This document shows, in pieces, positions 7,684-15,511 of a stretch of 48,774 nt of DNA. Below the pieces are notes generated by a model. That model searched no databases. It was not told the DNA's origin and was given only the letters and a program-made list of their open reading frames with translations. The position numbers and the translations under genes are program-made. The stretch comes from Candidatus Pacearchaeota archaeon (GTDB lineage Archaea; Nanobdellota; Nanobdellia; Pacearchaeales; GW2011-AR1): positions 1 through 48,774 of the forward strand of contig JAIFVW010000001.1 in the NCBI GenBank assembly GCA_019662115.1, in the 5' to 3' direction. How positions within the stretch are numbered: position 1 is the first letter of the stretch; every line of letters starts with the position of its first letter.

Positions 7684-7957
7684 TGTAATTGTAATTTCAG
7701 ACAACAGATAATCGTAATTTTCTCCTGTCTGCTATATGTATTAGAAAAGGTGTGTTTTTGGGCTTTAAAAAGATTGCGGTCTAAGTTACATTTCAAGCTA
7801 GGTTCGAAGAAAAAGAAAGAGAATAAGGGTTTTAAGAAAAGGATTCAGCAAGAAACAGGAGGATGCAGACTAGGAGAGTATGCTTGCTGCAGGGAGGTAA
7901 GCTGTATGATCATAAAACGAGACTGTATAATAAGTACGAGGAAGTATATATAGATTT
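7684..7957. other. Long intergenic gap between SBDS and Rrp4
   Basis: These 274 bases are the longest gene-free stretch in the window, which is otherwise very tight. SBDS and Rrp4 are normally adjacent. It has TATA-like elements at 7731-7740 and 7761-7772 and a purine-rich plus strand. The 98-aa plus-strand ORF overlapping it shows no family features. I found no convincing tRNA, C/D box or SRP-type signature, so I assign no gene. Confidence 0.5.
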
Positions 7958-8632
7958 CTACGTGTTTGGCATTTCCTGGCTTTGCACGGCGCCATGGGTT
8001 ACAGAATTCAACTTGTCATAGAAATCAATCTGAAGGCCTGAAGGGATGTTCATAATCACCTGTAAATCTCCATTTGGCCTCCATTCCTCGCTTTCCTTAT
8101 AGTCTTTCAGCATTCCATATACCTGTCCTGTAAATCTTGCGGGAATGATTAATTTTATTTTCTTTGTTTCGATCCTTATAGGAATAACTTCCTGAAGTTT
8201 TGGCAATAGTAAAGCCATTTGCTGTTCGGCAGGCTTTTTATCAAAATTGAAATGAACCTCGTCAATTGCCCTTCTTATTCTATCTTCAGTATAAGGCCTT
8301 CCATTCTGATCAACAGCGTTTTTTAGTAAAAGATTAATGACTTGCTTAATTCTTGCTTCATGCTCTGCATCCCTGAATTCCTGAGTTTTCTGGACTTCAC
8401 CTGAAGTTATTATCTTCTTTGCGACTTCATAGAAATCTTGAGTGCCAAATGCATCCATTAAATCAGCCGAGGATGCAAGGTTTCCCTTTTTCATGTCATA
8501 ATAAACACGAGGAGCATCAACAGCAGCCATTATATTTCCCTTTCCTGCTTTTACTTTCAAGGCTTCATCTAAGTCAACTTGAATTTCGTAATGCACATTT
8601 TTTATTTTGATTCGAGCAACTACTTTTGGCAT
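7958..8632 (-). CDS. sbds: Ribosome maturation protein SBDS (Sdo1)
   Basis: A 224-aa SBDS orthologue; the family releases the anti-association factor aIF6 from the large subunit. Conserved parts include the N-terminal FYSH domain (KVVARIKIKNVHYEIQVDLDEAL through DAFGTQDFYEVAKKIITSGEVQ), the central helical domain (RRAIDEVHFNFDKKPAEQQ) and the ferredoxin-like C-terminal domain. The ORF track starts 35 codons upstream at a TTG inside the next gene. The ATG at 8632 matches the family start, and a TATA box at 8651-8662 lies 25 nt before it. Confidence 0.95.
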   Translation of the reverse strand: MPKVVARIKIKNVHYEIQVDLDEALKVKAGKGNIMAAVDAPRVYYDMKKGNLASSADLMDAFGTQDFYEVAKKIITSGEVQKTQEFRDAEHEARIKQVINLLLKNAVDQNGRPYTEDRIRRAIDEVHFNFDKKPAEQQMALLLPKLQEVIPIRIETKKIKLIIPARFTGQVYGMLKDYKESEEWRPNGDLQVIMNIPSGLQIDFYDKLNSVTHGAVQSQEMPNT

Positions 8633-8650
8633 AAGAGATAAACTAAAAGA

Positions 8651-8662
8651 CGTTATATAAAG
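8651..8662 (-). promoter_or_regulatory. TATA box of SBDS
   Basis: CTTTATATAACG on the minus strand, centred 25 nt before the ATG at 8632. It decides the SBDS start and predicts a leaderless mRNA. Confidence 0.65.
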
Positions 8663-8669
8663 ATTGTTG

Positions 8670-9125
8670 TTAGGAGAAGTATCTTTTGCCTTCTTTGTTG
8701 TAAACCAAGTACCATCCAATCCATACATTAAGTGCAAGGCTTACAATGCCCCCGAAGTGACCTGTGAACAACTTGCCTAGTGCGCCTAGTGCTCCAAGAA
8801 CTGCTAATATGATTTGTATAATTCTTGCCCAGCTTCTTCCCTTCCATACTCCTCTTCCAAGAAGTATTCCAAGAACTCCAAAGATTATAAGAACGACTCC
8901 GATAACTGCAAGGCCTGCTCCAACGAGACCACGAGAGGCACCAGGAATAGAAGTTGCCCAGTTTGCAATTGCGCCTCCGCCAAGTATGAATATAAGGCCG
9001 AATATAATTCCAAATGCGCCTCCAATATAATCAAGAATTGAGATGACTTTAACGCCTGTAGGAATATTATGCTTCATTGAAGAGTCCATTTTCATGCTCT
9101 TCATTTGTGCTTTCGACTTAGCCAT
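8670..9125 (-). CDS. Small multi-pass membrane protein
   Basis: A 151-aa protein with a Met/Lys-rich N-terminus followed by about four hydrophobic segments: ISILDYIGGAFGIIFGLIFIL, GLVGAGLAVIGVVLIIFGVLGI, IIQIILAVLGALGALG and IVSLALNVWIGWYLVY. The motif GRGVWKGRSWAR between segments two and three occurs in small uncharacterised prokaryotic membrane proteins of the DUF7144/DUF2127-like kind. The ATG at 9125 has a TATA box at 9145-9156. It lies between SBDS and the divergent proteasome gene. Function unknown. Confidence 0.75.
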   Translation of the reverse strand: MAKSKAQMKSMKMDSSMKHNIPTGVKVISILDYIGGAFGIIFGLIFILGGGAIANWATSIPGASRGLVGAGLAVIGVVLIIFGVLGILLGRGVWKGRSWARIIQIILAVLGALGALGKLFTGHFGGIVSLALNVWIGWYLVYNKEGKRYFS

Positions 9126-9144
9126 ATATCCATGTGGTCATTAT

Positions 9145-9156
9145 GCTATTTAAATG
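9145..9156 (-). promoter_or_regulatory. TATA box of the 8670-9125 gene
   Basis: CATTTAAATAGC on the minus strand, centred 25 nt before the ATG at 9125. The divergent psmA gene uses a separate element. Confidence 0.6.
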
Positions 9157-9188
9157 TTTTTAAATAAGAAGCAATAAGAATTCGTAAA

Positions 9189-9198
9189 GCTTAAATAG
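9189..9198 (+). promoter_or_regulatory. TATA box of psmA
   Basis: GCTTAAATAG, centred about 34 nt before the psmA ATG, so a leader of several bases is predicted rather than a strictly leaderless start. Confidence 0.55.
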
Positions 9199-9227
9199 AT
9201 AACATTCTAGGATTATTTAATTCTAAC

Positions 9228-9953
9228 ATGGACATACCAACAGAAATGCAACACCAGGCAATGGGCTATGACCGAGCCGCGACGATGTTTTCCCCAGATG
9301 GACATCTCCTTCAAGTGGAGTATGCGGAAAAAACAGTAAGGCTTGGAAGCTCAAGTATAGGATTAATTTGCAAAGACGGAGTTGTAATTGCTGCTGACAG
9401 AAGAATAAGAGACAAGCTTATTGCACCTGAATCTGCAAACAAGATATTTGAAATTGATGATCATATTGTTGCAACTGCAGCTGGAATACTTTCAGATGCA
9501 AGAATTCTTATTGAGCAGGCGCAGGTTCTTGCACAGCAGAACAGAGTTACTTATGACTCTCCAATAGAACCTATTGCAGCCATAAGACTATTGGCAGACA
9601 AGAAACAAATGTTTACACAATATGGAGGAGCAAGGCCATATGGAGTTGCTATTCTTTTAGGTGGAGTAAATAAAGGACATGCTCATCTTTACACATCTGA
9701 TGTCACAGGGAACTATTTTGCTTACAAGGCTAACGCTATCGGAGAGAATGACGAGAAGATAAAGGAGATACTGAGAAAGGATTATTCTGAAGACATGACA
9801 ATCGATGAAGGAATAAAATTTGCAATGAAGATATTCAAGGAAATTCTAGGAAAGAACTTCGATCTAAGCAGGTTCGACATCGGATACATAAAGAAGGCTG
9901 ATGAGAAAATGGTTAGATTGCACGGCGAAGAGCTGAAGAAGTACGCAAAGTAA
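9228..9953 (+). CDS. psmA: Proteasome alpha subunit
   Basis: A 241-aa 20S core-particle alpha subunit, which forms the outer gated ring. The N-terminal signature MGYDRAATMFSPDGHLLQVEYA is diagnostic; the core follows with GVVIAADRRIRDKL, HIVATAAGILSDARILIEQAQ and KKQMFTQYGGARPYGVAILLGG. The C-terminus lacks the catalytic N-terminal Thr of beta subunits, as expected. The psmA gene commonly neighbours SBDS and the exosome genes in archaea; here it is divergent from them. No beta subunit or ATPase is in the window. Confidence 0.97.
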   Translation: MDIPTEMQHQAMGYDRAATMFSPDGHLLQVEYAEKTVRLGSSSIGLICKDGVVIAADRRIRDKLIAPESANKIFEIDDHIVATAAGILSDARILIEQAQVLAQQNRVTYDSPIEPIAAIRLLADKKQMFTQYGGARPYGVAILLGGVNKGHAHLYTSDVTGNYFAYKANAIGENDEKIKEILRKDYSEDMTIDEGIKFAMKIFKEILGKNFDLSRFDIGYIKKADEKMVRLHGEELKKYAK

Positions 9954-9969
9954 TTTTACTCTCTAAATA

Positions 9970-9978
9970 TTTATAAAC
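9970..9978 (+). promoter_or_regulatory. TATA box of the 9999-10286 gene
   Basis: TTTATAAAC, centred 25 nt before the ATG at 9999. Confidence 0.6.
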
Positions 9979-9998
9979 GGTTTCTTATTCGATTCATT

Positions 9999-10286
9999 AT
10001 GCCAGAACAAAGATTATACAGTGTACAGGATCTAGTAAAAGATCTTATTGATTATGTGAGTTCCCAAAGGAAAAATGTGGATCCAATTGGAAGGCTTGAT
10101 ATCTATGGCAGGCCATATTATGATAATCTGATAAGCTCCCTTCAAGAGAATAAAGATAAATTGGGAATAAGCAGCATTGAAGCAATGAGCAATTATACTT
10201 GTGTTGTTTTCAAAGATGGGTTAAGGCCATTTGATATTGATTTAGAAGGAATTTCTAGAATATGGAATATTTCTGCTAAAAATTAA
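9999..10286 (+). CDS. Small unknown protein
   Basis: A 95-aa acidic soluble protein with no recognised family. It starts with a helix (VQDLVKDLIDYVSS), has an aromatic stretch (DIYGRPYYDNLISSL) and ends with VVFKDGLRPFDIDLEGISRIW. The single Cys is not in a motif. Its TATA box gives leaderless spacing. The stop overlaps by four bases the stop of the convergent DUF106 gene. Function unknown. Confidence 0.65.
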   Translation: MPEQRLYSVQDLVKDLIDYVSSQRKNVDPIGRLDIYGRPYYDNLISSLQENKDKLGISSIEAMSNYTCVVFKDGLRPFDIDLEGISRIWNISAKN

Positions 10287-10810
10287 GCAGCATTCAAAAG
10301 TTTTCTGAATATTATTGACATTACAATCATAAGGATGAAGAAAGCCCAGAACCATGATAGAAATCCGAATATCTTTATGCTGGCTCCTGCAAAATAATCA
10401 TTGAACCATCTGAATAATAATATCATAGGCATTGCAGTATACATCGAAGGCTTCATCGTTATGTCCATAGTTTTTGGAAGAAACTCAAGGCTCTTCTTCT
10501 GAAGCTCCATGAGCTTTTCAGGATGCTCCCTGTATTTTTTCATCTCTTCCTGAAGAATTTTCTGCTCCTGCTTTATTCTTCTAAGCTCGGACTGATCTGT
10601 AGTATATTTTTGTATAAGAGTTATCACCAACATTACAATTGCAGCAATAAGAATCAATCCGATAGGAATACTATATTCTAGAAGTTTTCCTGCAGTTGGG
10701 TCAAGAACAAGATGGACAGTCTCTTTTATTATCGGAAATGTATTCCAGAATAAGGCAACAGAAATGCTGATAAGCATGACAATAAGCATAATTCTCATCC
10801 CTTTATTCAT
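10283..10810 (-). CDS. EMC3/DUF106 membrane insertase (Oxa1 superfamily)
   Basis: A 175-aa archaeal DUF106 protein, a minimal member of the Oxa1/YidC/Get1/EMC3 superfamily that helps insert membrane proteins. The layout is typical: N-terminal segments at about 5-24 and 46-68, a charged coiled coil at about 72-112 (SELRRIKQEQKILQEEMKKY), then two C-terminal segments around 123-140 and 148-168. It follows secY as in many archaea, which supports a joint role in membrane protein biogenesis. The ATG at 10810 has its own TATA box at 10831-10840. Confidence 0.88.
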   Translation of the reverse strand: MNKGMRIMLIVMLISISVALFWNTFPIIKETVHLVLDPTAGKLLEYSIPIGLILIAAIVMLVITLIQKYTTDQSELRRIKQEQKILQEEMKKYREHPEKLMELQKKSLEFLPKTMDITMKPSMYTAMPMILLFRWFNDYFAGASIKIFGFLSWFWAFFILMIVMSIIFRKLLNAA

Positions 10811-10830
10811 TATACATTGTACTAAGGAGT

Positions 10831-10840
10831 GTTTTTAAAT
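10831..10840 (-). promoter_or_regulatory. TATA box of the DUF106 gene
   Basis: ATTTAAAAAC on the minus strand, centred 25 nt before the ATG at 10810, in the gap after secY. Confidence 0.6.
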
Positions 10841-10841
10841 A

Positions 10842-12233
10842 TTAACCTGCCATGCCACGAAGAGCCGGATGCATGTCAAGAGCGTGCTGCTGTGCAATGT
10901 TTTGATACAGCTGATATATTATTGTGACTGCAAGAAGAATTGCCGTTCCTGATGTAAGCGCTCCAAGTGTATCAGCAAGAGAGGCTAATAGTCCAATTGC
11001 AAGACCACCCATAATTGTAAGAGGCATGATATATCTCTTCAATATTGATTCCAAAACTCTCTGATCTTTTCTGAATCCAGGGATCTGTAATCCAGAGCCA
11101 AGAATATTCTTTGCCTGGCTTGATTCATCCATTCCTGAAGTCTTTACCCAGAATACTGCAAACACTGCAGAGAATAACATATAGAAAATAAGATGGGTTA
11201 TTGCCTGCAATACTTGAGAGCCCTGAAGACTTCCTTTAATTAGCGCCTGGGCGAGGTTAGAGCTTCCGAGCCAGTATGCAAGTCCCGAGACAGGCACTCC
11301 CTGAGAGAAGCTTCCTAGGAACGTTGCATGTCCAAGCCAGGTCTGAAGAAGACCTCCAAAGAGCTGAAGATTCGCAACAAGTGCGGCGGTAAGTATGACT
11401 GGAAGGTTAGATGCATAGAAGAACTGCAGAGGCCATTTGACTGCATACCCTCTTACTTTCTCATATGAAAGAGGAATCTCAACTTTAAGGCTTTGTGCCC
11501 ATACTACTGCAACGAAGATGATTGCAGTTACAAGAATTGTCACGACGGCAACTGTTGCCTGTGCAGGATCTCCATTGATGATTGACTGAAGAATGATAAG
11601 CAAATTACCTGCACAAGGTGTTCCTGAAAAGTCAGCAAGACAGTTCTCTCCTGTTGGACCTAAGAACTGTATAAGGCCTGCAACAAGTCTCCATGCAACT
11701 CCAGCGACGATGAATAATGAAACTCCAGAGCCAAATCCCCATTTGGTAGTCACTTCGTCCATCAATACAATTGCAACTCCTCCGAGAATTAATTGAAGAA
11801 TTACAATTCCTGTGAATCCAGGATTTGCCTGCAATCCTCCCATAAGAACATAGACCATTGCCTCGAATACTATGAAGAAGACTACTCCAAGCTTTTGAAG
11901 TCCCTGGAAATATCTTTTTCCCTCTTCTGTCTTCGTATCAATATTCATTATACCTGAACCTACAAGAAGCTGAAGGATAATGGAAGCCATAACAATAGGA
12001 CCTATACCAAGGCTGATGACGCTTCCAAAGTCTGTTCCAAGAATTATAGCAAGATATTCAAATCTATCAAGAGAATTTTTTGCAAGGCCATATAATGGTA
12101 TATTTGCAAGGACGAAAAAAGCAGCAAGAATAATTAGAGTCCACTTCAGTTTAACATTAAAGCTGAGTTTCTTTTCGCTAGGCTTCCTGACTTCAGGAAG
12201 ATTGTAAACAATAGGTCGTATGTCAGGCACCAT
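10842..12233 (-). CDS. secY: Preprotein translocase subunit SecY
   Basis: A 463-aa SecY, the channel of the Sec61/SecYEG translocon. The N-terminus (VRKPSEKKLSFNVKLKWT) leads into about ten membrane segments, with family blocks ANIPLYGL, FGSVISLGIGPIVMASIILQLLVGSG (plug region), TKWGFGSGVSLFI, VRGYAVKWPLQFFYASNLPVI and the C-terminal ISGF-type loop (LGSGLQIPGFRKDQRVLESIL). It is 35 nt downstream of rpl15, but a TATA box at 12254-12263 suggests it is also transcribed on its own. Confidence 0.97.
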   Translation of the reverse strand: MVPDIRPIVYNLPEVRKPSEKKLSFNVKLKWTLIILAAFFVLANIPLYGLAKNSLDRFEYLAIILGTDFGSVISLGIGPIVMASIILQLLVGSGIMNIDTKTEEGKRYFQGLQKLGVVFFIVFEAMVYVLMGGLQANPGFTGIVILQLILGGVAIVLMDEVTTKWGFGSGVSLFIVAGVAWRLVAGLIQFLGPTGENCLADFSGTPCAGNLLIILQSIINGDPAQATVAVVTILVTAIIFVAVVWAQSLKVEIPLSYEKVRGYAVKWPLQFFYASNLPVILTAALVANLQLFGGLLQTWLGHATFLGSFSQGVPVSGLAYWLGSSNLAQALIKGSLQGSQVLQAITHLIFYMLFSAVFAVFWVKTSGMDESSQAKNILGSGLQIPGFRKDQRVLESILKRYIMPLTIMGGLAIGLLASLADTLGALTSGTAILLAVTIIYQLYQNIAQQHALDMHPALRGMAG

Positions 12234-12253
12234 TATTCTTGTACAGAAAACGA

Positions 12254-12263
12254 GTTTTTAAAG
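12254..12263 (-). promoter_or_regulatory. TATA box of secY
   Basis: CTTTAAAAAC on the minus strand, centred about 25 nt before the secY ATG, in the short gap after rpl15. It suggests a promoter internal to the superoperon. Confidence 0.6.
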
Positions 12264-12268
12264 ATTGT

Positions 12269-12712
12269 CTATTGCTTGATGATAATTTCCCCGCCGGCTT
12301 TCTTGACTTTTTCAATTGCGGATTTTGATGCTGCGTCTGCTGTAATTACAAGCTTCTGATGAACATTTCCCTCTCCAAGAACCTTGTATCCCTTCAGGTT
12401 TATCTCAAATACTCCCTTGACTTCTTTTGCAAACCCTTTCTTCATCAGTGAAGGTATATGACGTGAAATTGCCTCAAGATTCATCGCTTCTAGCTTCGGA
12501 GCAATTGTTCCCCTTCGCAGAGCTTTATCCCTTTTGAAGTATCTCTCGTCCATATTAAGAATGAGAGTTTTCTTTGCGTCTCCTCTCTTTCCAGTTCCAG
12601 CCATTCCTTTTCCTCCCTGATGTCCAGAACCTCTAGCTTTCTTCTTGAAACCTCTACCATGAGTGTGACTTCCTCTATACCGTGATGCCTTCTTCCTTCT
12701 TTTTACTCTCAT
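12269..12712 (-). CDS. rpl15: Large ribosomal subunit protein uL15
   Basis: A 147-aa uL15. The basic Gly-rich N-terminus (RYRGSHTHGRGFKKKARGSGHQGGKGM) and C-terminal HQKLVITADAASKSAIEKVKKAGG are family hallmarks. The start overlaps the stop of the upstream unknown ORF by four bases. In other archaea uL15 directly follows uL30; here an unknown ORF is inserted between them. It is the last ribosomal gene of the run. Confidence 0.96.
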   Translation of the reverse strand: MRVKRRKKASRYRGSHTHGRGFKKKARGSGHQGGKGMAGTGKRGDAKKTLILNMDERYFKRDKALRRGTIAPKLEAMNLEAISRHIPSLMKKGFAKEVKGVFEINLKGYKVLGEGNVHQKLVITADAASKSAIEKVKKAGGEIIIKQ

Positions 12713-13074
12713 ATTGCTTTTCCTCCCATTAATTTCAAAATGAATTGTTTATCTTCACGTGAAGGAATATATTCTGTAAGTCGTGAAGTCTCTATTCCTA
12801 TTGGCCAGCATGGTCCGTCTTCTCCTTCGGATTCCCATACTTCTTTCAAGGTTGTATTGTTTGTTCGTGCGCAATATATTTCTATTTCGCTCTGCTCTGA
12901 GAAACGGGCAAAGACATGACCTTCTGGCTTTTCCATCCTAAGAAATAAATGAGTAGTTGCTGGATGCTTTCCAATATATACTGCAGGCTGTGTTTTTCCA
13001 CTCGACAAATATTCTCTACCCGGAACATATAATGGATACACTCTTCCAACCTCTGGCTTTATTTCTCCAGCCAT
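12709..13074 (-). CDS. Unknown ORF embedded between uL30 and uL15
   Basis: A 121-aa protein I do not recognise, placed where archaea normally have uL30 directly followed by uL15. It looks beta-rich (VGRVYPLYVPGREYL, TQPAVYIGKHPATTHLFLRME, GHVFARFSEQSEIEIYCA) with a helical C-terminus, possibly a small barrel. It has no signal peptide, membrane segment or basic tract typical of ribosomal proteins. Both ends overlap the neighbouring genes (one base at the start, ATGA-type at the stop), so it must be co-transcribed and is probably translationally coupled. A ribosome-associated or translation-linked role is inference from context only. Confidence 0.75.
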   Translation of the reverse strand: MAGEIKPEVGRVYPLYVPGREYLSSGKTQPAVYIGKHPATTHLFLRMEKPEGHVFARFSEQSEIEIYCARTNNTTLKEVWESEGEDGPCWPIGIETSRLTEYIPSREDKQFILKLMGGKAI

Positions 13075-13484
13075 TATAACATCCTCCTTACTAGATCATT
13101 TATTGATTCTTTATTATCTCCAAGAACTCCCTTCTTTATAGGGTAGTGAGCCTTTGAATTTATTCCGCCTCTAGGAGGGTGCAACCTGAAGAAAGGCTTT
13201 ATCCCAAGATCTGCAAGGTTCTTCTTTGCAAGATGCTCAATAACTTCAGGAACATTGATCTTTTTGGTAGAGACCGCTCTTTTGGCAAGAAGGTCATGCA
13301 GCGTTTCCTTTGATATAGTTCCGTATGCAACGAAGTTTCTTACTTTCTGCAGAATCTTTTTTGCCTCTGGAGACTCATTCATGAGCACGGCAGAATATTT
13401 CCTTCTCAGCCTTAATCTGAATAGTGTTTCCTGCACATCGCTTGGCACTTCAACTAATCCTGATATTCTTATTACTATAATCAT
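13074..13484 (-). CDS. rpl30: Large ribosomal subunit protein uL30
   Basis: A 136-aa archaeal-type uL30: IIVIRISGLVEVPSDVQETLFRLRLRRKYSAVLM at the N-terminus, and RLHPPRGGINSKAHYPIKKGVLGDN near the C-terminus, which is the archaeal/eukaryotic extension. It is somewhat shorter than the usual archaeal protein of about 150 aa. The start overlaps the uS5 stop (ATGA). Confidence 0.96.
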   Translation of the reverse strand: MIIVIRISGLVEVPSDVQETLFRLRLRRKYSAVLMNESPEAKKILQKVRNFVAYGTISKETLHDLLAKRAVSTKKINVPEVIEHLAKKNLADLGIKPFFRLHPPRGGINSKAHYPIKKGVLGDNKESINDLVRRML

Positions 13485-14278
13485 CTCATTGTATTGGTTT
13501 TAGCCAACGCCTCCATGCATGCTTTTGCGACATTGAATGTTGTTCTTGTCTGTCCCCTTGTGACTCCATAGACATCCTTTATCCCTGCCAGCCTAAGTAT
13601 CTTCTTCGCCTCGTCTCCAACGACAAGTCCTGTTCCTCTTGGAGCTGGAATTAATTTCATCCTGACGCTTCCGCATTTTCCTTCTACAACAAAAGGAACT
13701 GTATGAGCATCTGTATTGCCTGCTTCCTTTGTTTCATATCCCCTCTTGACCTTGATAAGATTCAATCTTGCCTGGCGGAATGCCTTTTCCCTTGAAGGAA
13801 GAGTTTCTTTTGCCCTTCCTGTTCCTACACCAACATGGCCGTTCCTGTCTCCTACGACTGCCATACATGAGAATGTGACTACGTTTCCCTCTTTAGTTTT
13901 CTTCTGAGTCTGCCTCCAGGCTCTTCTCTTTCCTCCTCCGAATTTTCCTTTTGCCTGGCCGATTAATAGAAGATCTGTTTCAACACGAAGAAGAGCGTCA
14001 ATGATTTCAGGCTCCAAGATTTTCTTTCCTGAAGCAAGCACCTCGTCAAAGCTCTTGAATTTTCCTGACTTCACCATCTTTCCGAGGGCAGTCTTTGGAA
14101 TCCATTTGTCGACAGTCATTCGCTGATTTTCCCTCTGTCTTTCCTCTGCAGAAAGCTCCTCTACTCTTATTTCAGGAACTATTTCCGTGACAGCTGCATC
14201 CTGCTCAAGCTTTTCAACTTCTTCAGGAACTGCTTCAATCAGTTCTTTTGGTTCATTCTTTGTTTCTTTCTGTGCCAT
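13481..14278 (-). CDS. rps5: Small ribosomal subunit protein uS5
   Basis: A 265-aa uS5. The core starts near residue 58 (WIPKTALGKMVKSGKFKSFDEVL) and includes the double-stranded RNA-binding block VVTFSCMAVVGDRNGHVGVGTGRAKE and the C-terminal RGTGLVVGDEAKKILRLAGIKDVYG. The 55-residue N-terminal extension is acidic (KELIEAVPEEVEKLEQDAA), longer than typical archaeal uS5 of about 210 aa. The start abuts the uL18 stop. Confidence 0.96.
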   Translation of the reverse strand: MAQKETKNEPKELIEAVPEEVEKLEQDAAVTEIVPEIRVEELSAEERQRENQRMTVDKWIPKTALGKMVKSGKFKSFDEVLASGKKILEPEIIDALLRVETDLLLIGQAKGKFGGGKRRAWRQTQKKTKEGNVVTFSCMAVVGDRNGHVGVGTGRAKETLPSREKAFRQARLNLIKVKRGYETKEAGNTDAHTVPFVVEGKCGSVRMKLIPAPRGTGLVVGDEAKKILRLAGIKDVYGVTRGQTRTTFNVAKACMEALAKTNTMR

Positions 14279-14769
14279 TATTTCTTCTCCTTAGGATGCA
14301 ATGAATGCTTGACTGACTCAAAAACTTTTGAAAGCTTTGCGTTGCCTTTGAGCATTTCATGAGAGGGCAATGCTGCAGGATCATGAGGCACATTTAGGCC
14401 TCCATCAACAGCTCCCTGAAGAACCGCATACAGCCTTGATTTATGAACGTTTCTGTTCATTCCTATATCCAAGACTGCTTCTTTCGCCTTGCTCTTCACC
14501 ATGTTTGCAAGAAGCAACCCTGTAAGATATGCTGCAGGAAGACTCTTAAGGCTTCCTTGAAGTTCCTTTGGCCATCCATGAGTAAGAAGAGAGTGAGATG
14601 TAATTCCGACGATAATTTTATCCTGGGCTCCATCTGTCTCTACAATCTGAGCGATTATTGCGCGATTTGTCTTTCTGACTACAAGCCTTGGCTTTTCAGA
14701 TTTGAGCAGGGCTAGTCTTGCCTTATAATCTGTTTTTCCTTCCTGTCTTCTTCTTCGTATTGTCTTCAT
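14278..14769 (-). CDS. rpl18: Large ribosomal subunit protein uL18
   Basis: A 163-aa uL18, which binds 5S rRNA. Family strings: RRRRQEGKTDYKARLALLKSEKPRLVVRKTNRAIIAQIV, LTHGWPKELQGSLKSLPAAYLTGLLLA and DIGMNRNVHKSRLYAVLQGAVDGGLNVPH. It is shorter than the roughly 190-aa euryarchaeal form, lacking part of the C-terminal tail. The start overlaps the eL19 stop by four bases. Confidence 0.96.
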   Translation of the reverse strand: MKTIRRRRQEGKTDYKARLALLKSEKPRLVVRKTNRAIIAQIVETDGAQDKIIVGITSHSLLTHGWPKELQGSLKSLPAAYLTGLLLANMVKSKAKEAVLDIGMNRNVHKSRLYAVLQGAVDGGLNVPHDPAALPSHEMLKGNAKLSKVFESVKHSLHPKEKK

Positions 14770-15167
14770 ATTGTTTCCATCCTTTCCTTCATGTGTGCAA
14801 GATCCCTAAATGCTCTTGCACGTATTTCCTTCCTTAATATATAGTATTTGTCCAATGGTAGTTTGCCTTTTGCCTTTGCCTGAGCTAGATAACCTCTCAG
14901 CTTTCTTGTGAGCTTTACATATTCCTGCTTTCTTGCTCCAGGGCGCCTTCTGACTTTTCCTAATCCACGACGGGATTTTCTTTTTACTACAGCCCTTCTT
15001 CCTTTTATTGGCCTGATTGTGATTGCCTTGCTTGCTATTAAATCCCTGATGTCTTGCTTTGTAATTGCTTCTTTTATCTCATCAAGCCTTCCTATGTTGA
15101 ATGTAACTCTTGACTCCCCTACATTCATTGTTCTTGCTGTAAGAGCCTTTTTCTTTTGTAGGTTCAT
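14766..15167 (-). CDS. rpl19e: Large ribosomal subunit protein eL19
   Basis: A 133-aa eL19 (archaeal/eukaryotic only). The opening LQKKKALTARTMNVGESRV, the RLDEIKEAITKQDIRDLIASKAI helix and SRRGLGKVRRRPGARK basic stretch are diagnostic. It is shorter than the usual 150 aa at the C-terminal helix. The start overlaps the eL32 stop by four bases. Confidence 0.96.
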   Translation of the reverse strand: MNLQKKKALTARTMNVGESRVTFNIGRLDEIKEAITKQDIRDLIASKAITIRPIKGRRAVVKRKSRRGLGKVRRRPGARKQEYVKLTRKLRGYLAQAKAKGKLPLDKYYILRKEIRARAFRDLAHMKERMETI

Positions 15168-15511
15168 TTTTTGCCTCCAATATTAGATATTGGGATTTTC
15201 ATTTCTTCTGCTTTCTTTATTATCATAAGTTTCTTTCTTGCTCCGACTCTTGCAATAATTATAATTGAATCTTTTCCAAGATTTTTCATTTCATCTAGGT
15301 TGTGCACTAACACTGGCTTCTTCCCCTGGATTGTTCCTGCAGTAGCTCTTGGAGTTCCGTATCCTATAATAGGGATTGCAGGATATCCTCTCCTTCTTCT
15401 TCTTATCTTGCTGTGAATTCCCTTTGCCCTTCTCCATACTCTTCCTTTCTTTCGCTTCTTGCCTAGCTTAAGGAATCTATTACTGTCTGTTCTTACAAAT
15501 CGCTTTGACAT
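15164..15511 (-). CDS. rpl32e: Large ribosomal subunit protein eL32
   Basis: A 115-aa eL32. The strings FVRTDSNRFLKLGKKRKKGRVWRRAKGIHSKIR, GYPAIPIIGYGTPRATAG and the C-terminal IIIIARVGARKKLMIIKKAEE match the family, with the N-terminus shorter than in most archaea. The start abuts the uL6 stop. Confidence 0.95.
   Translation of the reverse strand: MSKRFVRTDSNRFLKLGKKRKKGRVWRRAKGIHSKIRRRRRGYPAIPIIGYGTPRATAGTIQGKKPVLVHNLDEMKNLGKDSIIIIARVGARKKLMIIKKAEEMKIPISNIGGKK

Noticed and set aside
7799-7808. GGTTCGAA, a T-loop-like string suggesting a tRNA
   Set aside because: The flanking bases cannot form the 5-bp T stem and no acceptor or anticodon arm can be drawn.
7657-7953. 98-aa plus-strand ORF across the SBDS-rrp4 gap
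   Set aside because: Its first part is antisense to rrp4, composition is odd (Lys run then scattered Cys), there is no family motif and no fitting promoter spacing.
8633-8737. N-terminal extension of SBDS in the ORF track
   Set aside because: It starts at TTG, overlaps the next gene and the TATA box, and does not align with SBDS.
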